Shown: piece after piece, positions 8,224 to 17,060 of the stretch
Position numbering within the stretch: the stretch's first letter is position 1
Layout: every line of letters begins with the position of its first letter
DNA from: Maribacter sedimenticola
GTDB lineage: Bacteria; Bacteroidota; Bacteroidia; Flavobacteriales; Flavobacteriaceae
Assembly: GCF_900188415.1 (NCBI RefSeq)
Contig: NZ_FZNV01000006.1
Span: 102,106 to 166,105, forward strand
Length of the DNA: 64,000 nt
Direction of reading: 5' to 3'
The notes under the pieces: generated by a model
Seen by the model: the letters and a program-made list of their open reading frames with translations, nothing else
Told to the model about the DNA's origin: nothing
Database searches by the model: none
Made by a program: the position numbers and the translations under genes

Positions 8224-9603
8224 ATGAAATCAACGATCAATTACTTGCTATGTACCGTAGCCCTAACAACACTACTCCATAGCTGTCAGCAAGAACCAAA
8301 GGATGATACCCCATGGGTTAATCTATTTGACGGAGAAACTTTAAATGGATGGACACAATTAGGTGGTGAAGCTACCTATACCATAAAGGACAATGCCATT
8401 GTGGGTACTACCGTGCATAACACACCAAATTCATTTATGAAGACGGATAAAATGTACGGGGACTTTATCTTGGAACTGGACTACAAAGTAGATCCTAGTA
8501 TGAATTCCGGTGTACAGATAAGAAGCAACAGCTTACCGCACTATATGGATGGTCGCGTACATGGGTATCAAATAGAAATTGACCCTTCAGAAAGGGCATG
8601 GAGTGCCGGTATTTATGATGAGGCCAGACGTGGTTGGCTAAATCCTATGACCGATAACCCTACTGCGCAACAAGCGTTTAAACAAAACGATTGGAACCAT
8701 TATAGGATAGAAGCCATTGGAGATACCATAAAAACATGGATCAATGATGTACCTGCGGCTCATTTAATAGATGATAGGACATCAGAAGGTTTTATTGCGC
8801 TACAGGTACACAGCATATCCGATGAGCAAAAAGATGGAACGGATATTATTTGGAAAGATATAAAGATATTGACCGATAGTCTATCCAAATATTCTCGACA
8901 AACACCAATTCAACCCATAATTACCAAAAATGCCTTAGGCGCGGACGAGGCCAAAAAAGGCTGGAAAATGTTATGGGACGGAGAAACCACCAATGGTTGG
9001 AGAGGGGCCCGCTTAGATGAGTTCCCAACAAAAGGATGGGAGATTAAAGATGGAATACTGACCGTACTTTCCTCTGGCGGTGAAGAATCTGCTGCCGGTG
9101 GTGATATTGTGACCAAAGAACTTTATGGCGATTTTGAATTGATGTTGGATTTTAAAATTACCGAAGGTGCCAATAGCGGTATAAAATATTATGTTGATAC
9201 AGATATCAATAAAGGACCTGGATCTTCTATAGGACTGGAATATCAAATACTGGACGATGCAAGACATCCGGATGCCAAGCTTGGAAACCATGAAGGTAGC
9301 CGTACCGTATCATCATTATATGACCTTATCAAAGCAGACCCAAACAAACCTATGAACGGCCCGGGAGAATGGAACACTGCCCATATCGTATCTAAGGACA
9401 ACCACGTAGAACATTACCTTAATGGTATGAAAGTGTTGGAGTACGAACGCAAAAGTGACGATTTTAGAAAATTGGTATCCGAGAGCAAATATGTAAAATG
9501 GCCAAATTTTGGCGAAGCTGAAAAAGGTCATATTCTATTGCAAGATCATGGAGATAGGGTATCATTTAAGAATATCAAGATAAAACCAATTGAAAAGGAA
9601 TAG
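8224..9603 (+). CDS. Double DUF1080 (3-keto-disaccharide hydrolase-type) lipoprotein
   Basis: This 459-residue lipoprotein (Cys near residue 21, after LLHS) contains two DUF1080/PF06439 domains, roughly residues 30-222 and 245-457. Both start with the family's W..LFDGETLNGW-type block (second copy: MLWDGETTNGWRG) and contain the N-S-G-(V/I) segment typical of the concanavalin-like fold. Pfam now describes this family as 3-keto-disaccharide hydrolases, which cleave glycosides after C3 oxidation. The stop is followed 3 bp later by the Gfo/Idh/MocA oxidoreductase, a plausible supplier of the 3-keto group. The fusion of two domains may give one catalytic and one binding unit. Substrate unknown. 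Confidence 0.9.
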   Translation: MKSTINYLLCTVALTTLLHSCQQEPKDDTPWVNLFDGETLNGWTQLGGEATYTIKDNAIVGTTVHNTPNSFMKTDKMYGDFILELDYKVDPSMNSGVQIRSNSLPHYMDGRVHGYQIEIDPSERAWSAGIYDEARRGWLNPMTDNPTAQQAFKQNDWNHYRIEAIGDTIKTWINDVPAAHLIDDRTSEGFIALQVHSISDEQKDGTDIIWKDIKILTDSLSKYSRQTPIQPIITKNALGADEAKKGWKMLWDGETTNGWRGARLDEFPTKGWEIKDGILTVLSSGGEESAAGGDIVTKELYGDFELMLDFKITEGANSGIKYYVDTDINKGPGSSIGLEYQILDDARHPDAKLGNHEGSRTVSSLYDLIKADPNKPMNGPGEWNTAHIVSKDNHVEHYLNGMKVLEYERKSDDFRKLVSESKYVKWPNFGEAEKGHILLQDHGDRVSFKNIKIKPIEKE

Positions 9604-9606
9604 CAC

Positions 9607-10935
9607 ATGACGACAAGAAGAAATTTTATAAAAAAAACAACTGCTGGATCAGCGGCAGTTACCTTAGGTGGTTTAGTATTCCCAACTAGTTCATATGCTA
9701 ATATTTTAGGTGCAAATGACCATATAAATTGTGCAATTATAGGTGTACGTAGCAGGGCAAAGGCACATATAATGGCCATTCATAAAGATAAAAATGCCAA
9801 AATCGTTTACTCCTGTGATGTGGACGACGTAATACTTAAGGAACATAATGAATGGTGCCAAGAAACCATTGGCTATATTCCTAAGGTTGAAAAAGATTTT
9901 AGAAAGGTATTGGAGGATAAGGATGTTGATGCCGTTTTTATAGCAACCCCAGAACATTGGCATGCTCCTATGGCCATAATGGCCTTACAAGCGGGCAAAC
10001 ATGTATATGTTGAAAAACCCTGTAGCCATAATCCTTATGAGAACGACCTTTTGGTTGCTGCCCATAAAAAGTATGGAAAGAAAGTGCAAATGGGTAACCA
10101 ACAACGCTCCGCCAAAACATCAATCAGTGCAATCAAGGATATTAAGGAAGGTGTCATTGGCGATGTATATAAAGGAGAGGCTTATTATTCCAACAATAGG
10201 GGCTCCATAGGCATTGGCAAGGAAATAGACGTCCCTTCAACATTAAATTGGGATTTATGGCAGGGTCCTGCGCCAAGACAAGCCTATAGAAACAATGTTC
10301 ACCCTTATAATTGGCATTGGTTCCGCACCTATGGAACTGGGGAAATTCATAATAACGGAACCCATGAGATAGATATTTGCAGATGGGCATTAGGGGTAGA
10401 CCTTCCCAATAGTGTTACATCGTTTGGAGGAAAATATACTTTTCAAGATGATTGGGAGTTTGTGGACAACCAGCAGGTCACCTATACCTTTGATAATGAT
10501 AAATTCCTGACATGGACAGGGCACAGTAGAGGAATGATGAAACCGGAGAGACCTGGACGAGGTAGTACCATCTATGGTTCTAAAGGAACCATTATGCTAG
10601 ACCGTAATTTCTATCGCCTTTTTGATTTGGAAGGTAACCTTATAAAAGAAGAGTTGGAAGGTGGCACGAGCCTGACAACAAATACTCGTGGAGAAGGTGT
10701 TTTGGACATTAACCATATCTCTAATTTCTTTGCGGGCATACGTGAGGACAAAAACTTAAATTCTGATATTAGGGATGCCAGTATTTCTACCATGTTGTGC
10801 CATTTGGGCAATATGGCCCAAGACGCGGGAGAAACCATACAAATAGATGCAAAGACCGGTAAAGTAACCAATAACGACAAAGTAATGGAGTCTTGGAAGC
10901 GTACCTACGAAAATGGTTGGGAACCAAAATTATAA
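9607..10935 (+). CDS. Tat-exported Gfo/Idh/MocA-family oxidoreductase
   Basis: This 442-residue protein starts with a twin-arginine signal, TRRNFIKK then a hydrophobic run ending SSYA near residue 31, so it should be exported folded with its cofactor. The Rossmann segment INCAIIGVRSRAKAH follows, then ATPEHWHAPMA and the YVEKPC motif whose Lys is the usual catalytic residue of the family. These enzymes oxidise or reduce sugar hydroxyls with NAD(P). Tat-exported Bacteroidota members are associated with 3-keto-glycoside formation and often sit by DUF1080 genes, as here (3-bp gap, same operon). A terminator follows at 10971-11010. Confidence 0.93.
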   Translation: MTTRRNFIKKTTAGSAAVTLGGLVFPTSSYANILGANDHINCAIIGVRSRAKAHIMAIHKDKNAKIVYSCDVDDVILKEHNEWCQETIGYIPKVEKDFRKVLEDKDVDAVFIATPEHWHAPMAIMALQAGKHVYVEKPCSHNPYENDLLVAAHKKYGKKVQMGNQQRSAKTSISAIKDIKEGVIGDVYKGEAYYSNNRGSIGIGKEIDVPSTLNWDLWQGPAPRQAYRNNVHPYNWHWFRTYGTGEIHNNGTHEIDICRWALGVDLPNSVTSFGGKYTFQDDWEFVDNQQVTYTFDNDKFLTWTGHSRGMMKPERPGRGSTIYGSKGTIMLDRNFYRLFDLEGNLIKEELEGGTSLTTNTRGEGVLDINHISNFFAGIREDKNLNSDIRDASISTMLCHLGNMAQDAGETIQIDAKTGKVTNNDKVMESWKRTYENGWEPKL

Positions 10936-10970
10936 AAAACCCACCTATAAGTTATATTATTATGGTTATA

Positions 10971-11010
10971 ACAGCCTGCACCATCGTCATAGGTGCTGCA
11001 GGCTGTTTTC
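10971..11010 (+). terminator. Intrinsic terminator after the oxidoreductase
   Basis: ACAGCCTGCA (10971-10980) pairs perfectly over 10 bp with TGCAGGCTGT (10997-11006) around a 16-base loop, followed by TTTTC. It ends the DUF1080-oxidoreductase transcript. Confidence 0.9.
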
Positions 11011-11073
11011 TTTCTAAATGTCAATGTCTTTAATATAGTAGTGTGCTTAAAATCTTACTTCTCAATAAAATAC

Positions 11074-11081
11074 TATCTTTG
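11074..11081 (+). promoter_or_regulatory. Candidate -7 box of the CBM9-like gene
   Basis: TATCTTTG fits TAnnTTTG and ends 26 bases before the ATG at 11108. No TTG -33 element is visible at 17-23 bases upstream, so confidence is low. Confidence 0.3.
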
Positions 11082-11107
11082 AACTTAAGATTTCAAACCT
11101 TTACGTT

Positions 11108-11842
11108 ATGAAATGGACTCTCATTTTGATTGTCTTGGTATCCCTTTTATCATGTAGTGATATCGAAAAAAAGAAAGATACCCATATTACCACCGTTACC
11201 TATATAGAAGATGCGCCCAAGTTAGATGGTAGGCCAATTGAAAATTTCTGGAATACCCTAGAGTGGTATCCCATTGATCAAAATTGGATAGGCGGCCCGT
11301 TTGAACATACGGATTTCAACGGTAAATATAGAATAGCTTGGAAAGAAGAAGGATTATACCTGCTTTTAGAAATTGTTGATGATTCTATTTATAAACAGGC
11401 CAAAGACCCACTGAAACTTTGGTGGAACGATGATTCTGTTCTAGTCTATGTTGATCAGGACAATTCTGGTGGGCTACACCGCTTTAATAGCAATGCCTTT
11501 ACCTATCACGTTGCATTGGATGGCAATGTGGTTGATCTTGCTGAAGACAAGGAAGCCCATTTTTTTAATGATCATATAATTTCTGCCCATAAAACCGAAG
11601 GAAACACGACCTACTGGGAGCTATTGGTGAAAGTATATCCGGATACTTATACAACAAGTTCAAATGTAGAACCGGCAGTTTTAAAAAAGGGTGATAAAAT
11701 TGGTTTTGCCTTGGCCTATGGAGATAATGACCAAAGTGAAAAACGGGAAAATTTAATTGGATCTGTCTTTATTCCCGGAGAAGATAAAAATCAAGGTTGG
11801 ATCAATGCAAACTCTTTTGGCACATTGATTTTGGATAAGTAG
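11108..11842 (+). CDS. CBM9-like sugar-binding lipoprotein
   Basis: This 244-residue lipoprotein (LLSCSD, Cys near residue 16) contains one family 9 carbohydrate-binding-like/DOMON domain. Recognisable blocks are LDGRPIENFWNTLEW near residues 35-49, WKEEGLYLLLEIVDDSIY and DDSVLVYVDQDNSGG. Such domains bind xylan, cellulose or other sugars, or occur as solo lipoproteins of unknown ligand in Bacteroidota. It has its own transcription unit after a terminator and abuts the convergent gene at 11843 with no intervening base. A role next to the DUF1080 module is possible, but no operon links them. Confidence 0.85.
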   Translation: MKWTLILIVLVSLLSCSDIEKKKDTHITTVTYIEDAPKLDGRPIENFWNTLEWYPIDQNWIGGPFEHTDFNGKYRIAWKEEGLYLLLEIVDDSIYKQAKDPLKLWWNDDSVLVYVDQDNSGGLHRFNSNAFTYHVALDGNVVDLAEDKEAHFFNDHIISAHKTEGNTTYWELLVKVYPDTYTTSSNVEPAVLKKGDKIGFALAYGDNDQSEKRENLIGSVFIPGEDKNQGWINANSFGTLILDK

Positions 11843-13267
11843 TTATTGAACAACAACTTCACTATAATCAGAAGTAATCATTATAGACCTACCACTGTTG
11901 TCATTTAAGTGATAACCTTTACTGATTCTTGTGGATCCATTGACGGTCTCTTTTAAGTTCAACCCTTTGGGCTTGTCAAAGGTTGAAGAGTTTCCTTTTA
12001 CGTATATATCACTGGCCACCTTTGGGAGTGCCAATCTAAATTCCGCATTTTTTAGACTAATATCCAAATCCTTAAAATCAGGGCCGAGCTCAAGAATATG
12101 CACCGCACCAAAATTATTTTTTACAAGGGCGCTTTTAAGTAATTTTTCTATGGTTACTTCTGAGGAAACTGTTTCTAATTGTAGCTGTACAACTTGATTC
12201 AAGGAAATTTGTTCAGAATAAGAGGTACTCAATTGACCATGGTTCCATTGAGCAACGGTCACCGGGGAATAAGAAGCACAAACATTGGTTTCCTTACCAT
12301 CTATACTATTGGCCCAAAGGCTTGAATGCGAAAGTTTCGCATTCAAGTTTTTGGTATTGGCCGCCAATTTAACTTCCCCATGCCTTACATCCATTTTAAT
12401 TCGGGTAGACTTGGGTAAACTAATCTTTATGGTTTTCTTTATTTTGTAGTTTTTAGTGCCTTGATCGGTATTTAGATAAAAAATATTGGGTGCACTCCTT
12501 AAACTGTCTCTTCGTACAAAAAAACTTGTCCTTATTGAGTCTCGTTTCACCATTTGCTTGGCACGGACCTCTTCTCGCTCCTTAAGTCGTTGTTCCATCT
12601 CTTCCGCACGTTCCTCAAGCCTTTTTTGACGTTGTTCATTCTGTTCCTCTAAACGTTGCTCCATTTCTTCTGCGCGTTTCTCCATCTTTTCCGCCCATTC
12701 CTCCAATCGTTTTTGATGTTCCTTATCAAAACTTTTTTCAAAATTCTTTTGCCACTGCTTCATGTATTTATCACCATCTTTCTGAAAAGCCTCATAGTCA
12801 AACGAAAATGCTTCCGTTTGTGGTAATGGGGGCATACTTGGAAAGGGGGCAACTTGTGGCATACTCATGACAAAAGTGGCAATTTCCGGTATTTCTATAT
12901 GAAGATCGTTGTGGTCAAACTCAGTGCCTTCCATAGCAAAAAACCTGTTGTTCTTAGATTTAGATGCAATTGAGATGGTGCTGCTGTTTCCTAATATTTC
13001 AATAGGATTTCCATTAAAATATGCTTCGGCTTCTTCCTTTGTTGCTCCTTCAAGGGTAATGGTTGCGGTTATGGCAACTTCGTCCCTGCCCCAGGTTTCA
13101 AATTCTATATCGGCATAGCTGGTATTGATTTCCAATACGGCATCATCTGCCACATTATAGCGTTCTTTATAGGTTTTACTTTCTGTTTGTGCAAGTAGCC
13201 CCAAAGGCATTAATAGTCCCAGCACAATGATGAGTTGCGCCGATACAGTTTTACATGATCTGTTCAT
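11843..13267 (-). CDS. Exported coiled-coil protein with adhesin-like C-terminus
   Basis: This 474-residue protein has a Sec signal peptide ending LLAQ near residue 27. Residues about 30-125 look like a beta-rich DUF4097-type region (VLEINTSYADIEFETWGRDEV). About 160-260 is a strongly charged coiled coil of repeated R/K-x-E-E-x-A-E-x-M-E-Q-R-L-type heptads, and the rest is a beta-strand-rich part with alternating short strands like the DUF4097 putative-adhesin fold. It is the third gene of an operon with an ECF sigma factor and an anti-sigma-like protein, overlapping the latter by 17 bp. It is probably an envelope component regulated by, or sensing for, that sigma system. Confidence 0.82.
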   Translation of the reverse strand: MNRSCKTVSAQLIIVLGLLMPLGLLAQTESKTYKERYNVADDAVLEINTSYADIEFETWGRDEVAITATITLEGATKEEAEAYFNGNPIEILGNSSTISIASKSKNNRFFAMEGTEFDHNDLHIEIPEIATFVMSMPQVAPFPSMPPLPQTEAFSFDYEAFQKDGDKYMKQWQKNFEKSFDKEHQKRLEEWAEKMEKRAEEMEQRLEEQNEQRQKRLEERAEEMEQRLKEREEVRAKQMVKRDSIRTSFFVRRDSLRSAPNIFYLNTDQGTKNYKIKKTIKISLPKSTRIKMDVRHGEVKLAANTKNLNAKLSHSSLWANSIDGKETNVCASYSPVTVAQWNHGQLSTSYSEQISLNQVVQLQLETVSSEVTIEKLLKSALVKNNFGAVHILELGPDFKDLDISLKNAEFRLALPKVASDIYVKGNSSTFDKPKGLNLKETVNGSTRISKGYHLNDNSGRSIMITSDYSEVVVQ

Positions 13268-13817
13268 TTTTTGATTGTTTTAAATCGTTTAACTTCTTTT
13301 TTAGTTTTTGTAATAATTGTAAGCGTAATTGTAAATTTTCTATAAGAGCTGTTATGGTCTGGTCATTGGGTCCCAATTCCTTTAATTCGGTATTAAGGTT
13401 TTTATACTCCATGTTCAAGTTGTTCAACTGTTCCATATAACTATCGATCAAATCCTTATTGTCCGTAGAAAACTGCAGTTTGGATAATTCAATATTGATA
13501 TTTGCCATATAAAAATTTTCTACCTTTTTTAGGTCTGGGGACAGGTCGCCAAATGTAAATTCCCGATCAGGTAAATTCTCCTCCGTATTAACCACTGCCG
13601 GTTGTTCAACATTTCTGTTCGTATAGGTATATCCTAGACCAATACCCAATAAGATTACAATAGACGCCGCCATAAATAGCCAAGACCTATTTTTCTTTTT
13701 ACCTATTGGCAATTCTTTTTCCAGTTTTTGCAAAAAGCGTGCTTCATGTCCCGTCTTCAAGGCACATCGTTCATCTTTATGTTGGGTCTTAAACATTTCC
13801 CTAAGATCCTGTTCCAT
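13251..13817 (-). CDS. Membrane anti-sigma-factor-like protein
   Basis: This 188-residue protein has an N-terminal cytoplasmic part with GHEARFLQKLEKELP near residues 23-37, one membrane segment at about 46-64 (LFMAASIVILLGIGLGY) and a periplasmic part with a predicted helical Leu/Asn-rich tail from about 105. Its place directly after an ECF sigma gene, with 17-bp overlaps on both sides, fits an anti-sigma factor. It lacks the H-x3-C-x2-C zinc motif of ZAS-type anti-sigmas, so the identification rests on context and topology. Confidence 0.8.
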   Translation of the reverse strand: MEQDLREMFKTQHKDERCALKTGHEARFLQKLEKELPIGKKKNRSWLFMAASIVILLGIGLGYTYTNRNVEQPAVVNTEENLPDREFTFGDLSPDLKKVENFYMANINIELSKLQFSTDNKDLIDSYMEQLNNLNMEYKNLNTELKELGPNDQTITALIENLQLRLQLLQKLKKKLNDLKQSKNEQIM

Positions 13818-14346
13818 ATCTATTTGCTTTTAATACTTCTTTTAATATTGCCTTTCCCCTTAATAATCTTGTTCTACATGCGGTTTCGGAGATATTCAAT
13901 ACCTGTGCAATTTCTTGATGGTCATATCCTTCAATTAAATACATCAATACCACACATCTGTAGGTAGCCTGTAGATTATCTATGGCTTTTCTTACTTCAT
14001 CAATAGTAATCGTAGCCTCAATATTCCAATTTTCATCATCATCCTTGTTCTGCATATAACCCTCATCCAAAGAAACCAAATACTCTTTTTTTGATTTAAG
14101 GAAGTCGATACATTTATTGATGACGATACGTTTTAACCAAGCCCCAAAAGTTACATCTCCCTTAAATTGATCAATTTTTTGAAAAGCCTTTATAAAGGCC
14201 TCCTGCAAAACATCCTCCGCATCATCCGCATCCTTAACAAAACGCATGGCAACGATATACATTCCTTCACAATACTTCCTATACAGTTGTACCTGTGCAG
14301 ACCTATCGTTTGCTTTGCATTTCTCTACAACATTGCTTTGAAACAT
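13801..14346 (-). CDS. ECF-type RNA polymerase sigma factor
   Basis: This 181-residue protein is an extracytoplasmic-function sigma factor. Region 2 has the DAEDVLQEAFIKAFQ block and FGAWLKRIVINKCIDFLK; region 4 has the helix-turn-helix HQEIAQVLNISETACRTRLLRGK. The frame runs on to 14412, but the ATG at 14346 (MFQSNVVEKCK) gives a normal family length. It is first in a three-gene operon with the membrane protein that probably holds it inactive and an exported effector. The signal is unknown, but the setup suits envelope-stress or cell-surface sensing. Confidence 0.95.
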   Translation of the reverse strand: MFQSNVVEKCKANDRSAQVQLYRKYCEGMYIVAMRFVKDADDAEDVLQEAFIKAFQKIDQFKGDVTFGAWLKRIVINKCIDFLKSKKEYLVSLDEGYMQNKDDDENWNIEATITIDEVRKAIDNLQATYRCVVLMYLIEGYDHQEIAQVLNISETACRTRLLRGKAILKEVLKANRYGTGS

Positions 14347-14450
14347 TGGGTAAAAAGATTGGTTTTCGGTTGTTGTTATTTTAAAGACGATAGAAAAAAA
14401 AGGATGTTGCAAAAATCTTTATTTTTACAACTTATTTTTAAAATTTCCCT

Positions 14451-15359
14451 TTGAAACAAGTTACGATTTCCAATAGGTTTATGACACTTATGGTGTTGGA
14501 TTATGGCGCTACCATTCAAAAATTGCTTGTAAAGGGTAAGGATGGGGAATTTACGAATGTTGTAGCCGGTTTTAACCATCCCAGTAGATACCGTTTGGAT
14601 GAAAATGTACTGGGCGCAAGTGTGGGTAGGTATGCAGGCAGAATTTCCAGAGGTGGGTTTGATTTGGATAGGGAAAAGTTTTTTCTCTATCAGGAAGATG
14701 GGGTTCACTTACACGGGGGAAAAGAGGGCTTTCATCAAAAATATTGGACAATTGATGAAGTCAATACCACAGATAACCCGTTCGTAAAACTAACCTATTA
14801 CAGTAAACATTTAGAAGAAGGCTATCCTGGCAATTTAACAGTTAGTGTTACCTACAGGCTAATGGATAATGCCTTGCAGGTCATTTATGAAGGTACTACG
14901 GATAGAAGCACGGTCATTAATCTTACCAACCATTCCTATTTTAAATTAGATAAGGACCCCTTCATTGATCAATGCGAACTGCAATTAAATTGTCCATACC
15001 GATTAGAAACTAAAGAAAACCATTTACCCACGGGTAATTTAATACCAGTAAGAAAGACCGACTATGATTTTTTACTACCTAGAAAAATTGGACTGCAACG
15101 TTTCAATACGGTATTTGTCAAAGATTTGGGAAACGAAAAAGTAGCGGAATTAAGATCTAAGACATCTGGTATTCATATGAGGGTATATACCAACCAACCC
15201 GCGGTGGTCGTTTATACCCCAACCGAATTTCCTGGAATCTGTTTTGAAACACAAAATTATCCGGATGCTCCCAACCAACCGGATTTTCCTAAAAGCGTCT
15301 TAAGACCGGGCGATATCTACAACAACATTTCTATCTTTAAATTTGATTTGCAGACCTAG
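14451..15359 (+). CDS. galM: Aldose 1-epimerase (mutarotase)
   Basis: This 302-residue enzyme interconverts alpha and beta anomers of galactose and other aldoses. Family blocks are visible: LDYGATIQKL at the start, the GRYAGRISRG segment, HLHGGKEGFH with one catalytic His, NLTNHSYFKL with the second, and FETQNYPDAPNQPDFP carrying the catalytic Glu. The start is a TTG at 14451; an in-frame TAA lies 12 bases upstream. The first ATG (14481) would remove the first conserved beta strand, so TTG is preferred. No signal peptide, so cytoplasmic. Confidence 0.93.
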   Translation: MKQVTISNRFMTLMVLDYGATIQKLLVKGKDGEFTNVVAGFNHPSRYRLDENVLGASVGRYAGRISRGGFDLDREKFFLYQEDGVHLHGGKEGFHQKYWTIDEVNTTDNPFVKLTYYSKHLEEGYPGNLTVSVTYRLMDNALQVIYEGTTDRSTVINLTNHSYFKLDKDPFIDQCELQLNCPYRLETKENHLPTGNLIPVRKTDYDFLLPRKIGLQRFNTVFVKDLGNEKVAELRSKTSGIHMRVYTNQPAVVVYTPTEFPGICFETQNYPDAPNQPDFPKSVLRPGDIYNNISIFKFDLQT

Positions 15360-15382
15360 CTGGATAGCTCTTTTAAATAGTC

Positions 15383-15961
15383 ATGTGTATGAAGCTGATT
15401 AAAAAAATTGTTGTGGTCTTGTTGGTACTGGCCGCTCTGGTTTATTTTGTGGCCATACCTTATGTACACCGAGAGACTAAAAAATTTAGTCCCTATAAGA
15501 CCTCCGTTTTGGAACTTGACAATACCGTTCTAAAAATAGATTATTCCAGTCCGTCCAAAAAAGGAAGGAAAATTTTTGGGGAGTTGGTTCCATATGGCAA
15601 TGTATGGCGTACCGGCGCCAATGAACCCACTACCATAACCGTTTCCAAACCAATTAAGATTATAGACAAACCACTTCCTGCCGGCACTTATTCACTATGG
15701 TCCATACCCAATAAAAAGAGCTGGAAAATAATGTTCAACACGCAAATACCGGATTGGGGGGTTACCCGCATCAATGGCAACCAGACAACCCATGATAGCA
15801 ACTATGATCTAATAACTGTAGAGGTACCGGTCATAGACCTCCAAAATCCTGTGGAAGATTTTACCATTACTTTTGAAGAACAAACATTACAACAAAAATC
15901 ACAAAACGTTATAAGTTTAGCTTGGGATACCACCAAAATAATGGTTCCCGTTTACAAATAG
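15383..15961 (+). CDS. DUF2911 family membrane-anchored protein
   Basis: This 192-residue protein has an N-terminal hydrophobic anchor at about residues 7-24 (KKIVVVLLVLAALVYFVA) and a DUF2911 domain after residue 45, marked by LVPYGNVWRTGANEPTTI and LPAGTYSLWSIP. DUF2911 proteins are common in Bacteroidota and have no established function; they are predicted beta-sandwich periplasmic proteins. Either the ATG at 15383 or the one at 15389 would serve. It lies 23 bp after galM and 34 bp before meaB on the same strand. Confidence 0.9.
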   Translation: MCMKLIKKIVVVLLVLAALVYFVAIPYVHRETKKFSPYKTSVLELDNTVLKIDYSSPSKKGRKIFGELVPYGNVWRTGANEPTTITVSKPIKIIDKPLPAGTYSLWSIPNKKSWKIMFNTQIPDWGVTRINGNQTTHDSNYDLITVEVPVIDLQNPVEDFTITFEEQTLQQKSQNVISLAWDTTKIMVPVYK

Positions 15962-15995
15962 TACTTTAGTTGCCAACGGGTAAAAATACACAGCA

Positions 15996-16976
15996 ATGAA
16001 TCTAGCCAACCTTACTTCTACCGATATTATTGATGGTATTTTTAACAATGACATAGCTCTGGTCAGTAAAGCAATTACCCTTATTGAAAGTACCAAGGCA
16101 GAACATCGCACAATGGCAAACGACATAGTGCAAGCGTGTATATCAAATCATAATACTGTAAGAATAGGCATTACAGGAGTTCCAGGAGTGGGAAAAAGTA
16201 CGTTTATTGAACAATTTGGTTCCTTGCTCACAAATTTGGGAAAAAAAGTGGCGGTATTGACCGTAGACCCCTCTAGCAGGATAACAAAAGGAAGTATTTT
16301 AGGGGACAAAACACGTATGTTGGAATTGGCCAAGAACCCCAATGCCTATATACGGCCTTCCGCATCAGGTTCAACTTTGGGGGGCGTTGCACGTAAAACC
16401 AGGGAAAGTATTATTGTGCTGGAAGCGGCAGGCTATGATACCATTATTATTGAAACCATTGGCGTAGGCCAAAGTGAAACAGCCGTACATAGTATGGTAG
16501 ATTTCTTTTTATTATTAAAATTAGCCGGTGCCGGTGATGACTTGCAGGGGATAAAAAGGGGCATCATGGAAATGGCGGATTTATTAGTCATTAACAAGGC
16601 AGATGGCAACAATATTAAAAATGCTGAATTGTCAAAGACGGAATTTACAAGAGCCTTACATATGTTCCCTCCTAAGGAAAACGGATGGTCTGCCGAAGTA
16701 CTTACTTGTTCCGCACTTGAAAACAAGGGACTCCGGAAAATTTGGCAGGTCATTTCAACCTATTGCACCTTAATGAAAGATTCCGGATTCTTTGCAAAAA
16801 ATAGGCAAAAGCAAAATGAGCAATGGCTCGTTCAATATTTAGAGCAAGAAGTATTGACCGCCTTCTATGACAACAACAAAACCAAGGAATTACTGCCAGA
16901 ACTTAAAGATGAAGTAATGAACGGCAAAACATCTCCATTTGCTGCGGCAGAAAAATTATTAAAGTTGCTCAAGTAA
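15996..16976 (+). CDS. meaB: Methylmalonyl-CoA mutase-associated GTPase MeaB
   Basis: This 326-residue P-loop protein belongs to the ArgK/MeaB G3E GTPases, which guard adenosylcobalamin loading and protect methylmalonyl-CoA mutase. Visible features are the P-loop GITGVPGVGKSTF near residues 55-67, TVDPSS near 86-91, a DKTRM segment, ETIGVGQSE near 152-160 and the NKAD base-recognition motif near 202-205. The length is normal. No mutase gene lies within this window, so its partner must be elsewhere. A promoter-like site at 17003-17038 starts the next unit. Confidence 0.95.
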   Translation: MNLANLTSTDIIDGIFNNDIALVSKAITLIESTKAEHRTMANDIVQACISNHNTVRIGITGVPGVGKSTFIEQFGSLLTNLGKKVAVLTVDPSSRITKGSILGDKTRMLELAKNPNAYIRPSASGSTLGGVARKTRESIIVLEAAGYDTIIIETIGVGQSETAVHSMVDFFLLLKLAGAGDDLQGIKRGIMEMADLLVINKADGNNIKNAELSKTEFTRALHMFPPKENGWSAEVLTCSALENKGLRKIWQVISTYCTLMKDSGFFAKNRQKQNEQWLVQYLEQEVLTAFYDNNKTKELLPELKDEVMNGKTSPFAAAEKLLKLLK

Positions 16977-17002
16977 CAATCTCCACATAGTTACCTACCA
17001 GC

Positions 17003-17038
17003 TTTGCCTTATTATTAAGGATAAAAAACATAACTTTG
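17003..17038 (+). promoter_or_regulatory. Candidate promoter of the GT2-flippase pair
   Basis: TAACTTTG (17031-17038) fits TAnnTTTG, with TTTG (17003-17006) 24 bases upstream as a -33 element, one base beyond the usual spacing. The start of transcription would be about 16 bases before the ATG at 17061. Confidence 0.45.
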
Positions 17039-17060
17039 TCGCTATTCCAAAAACAACCCA

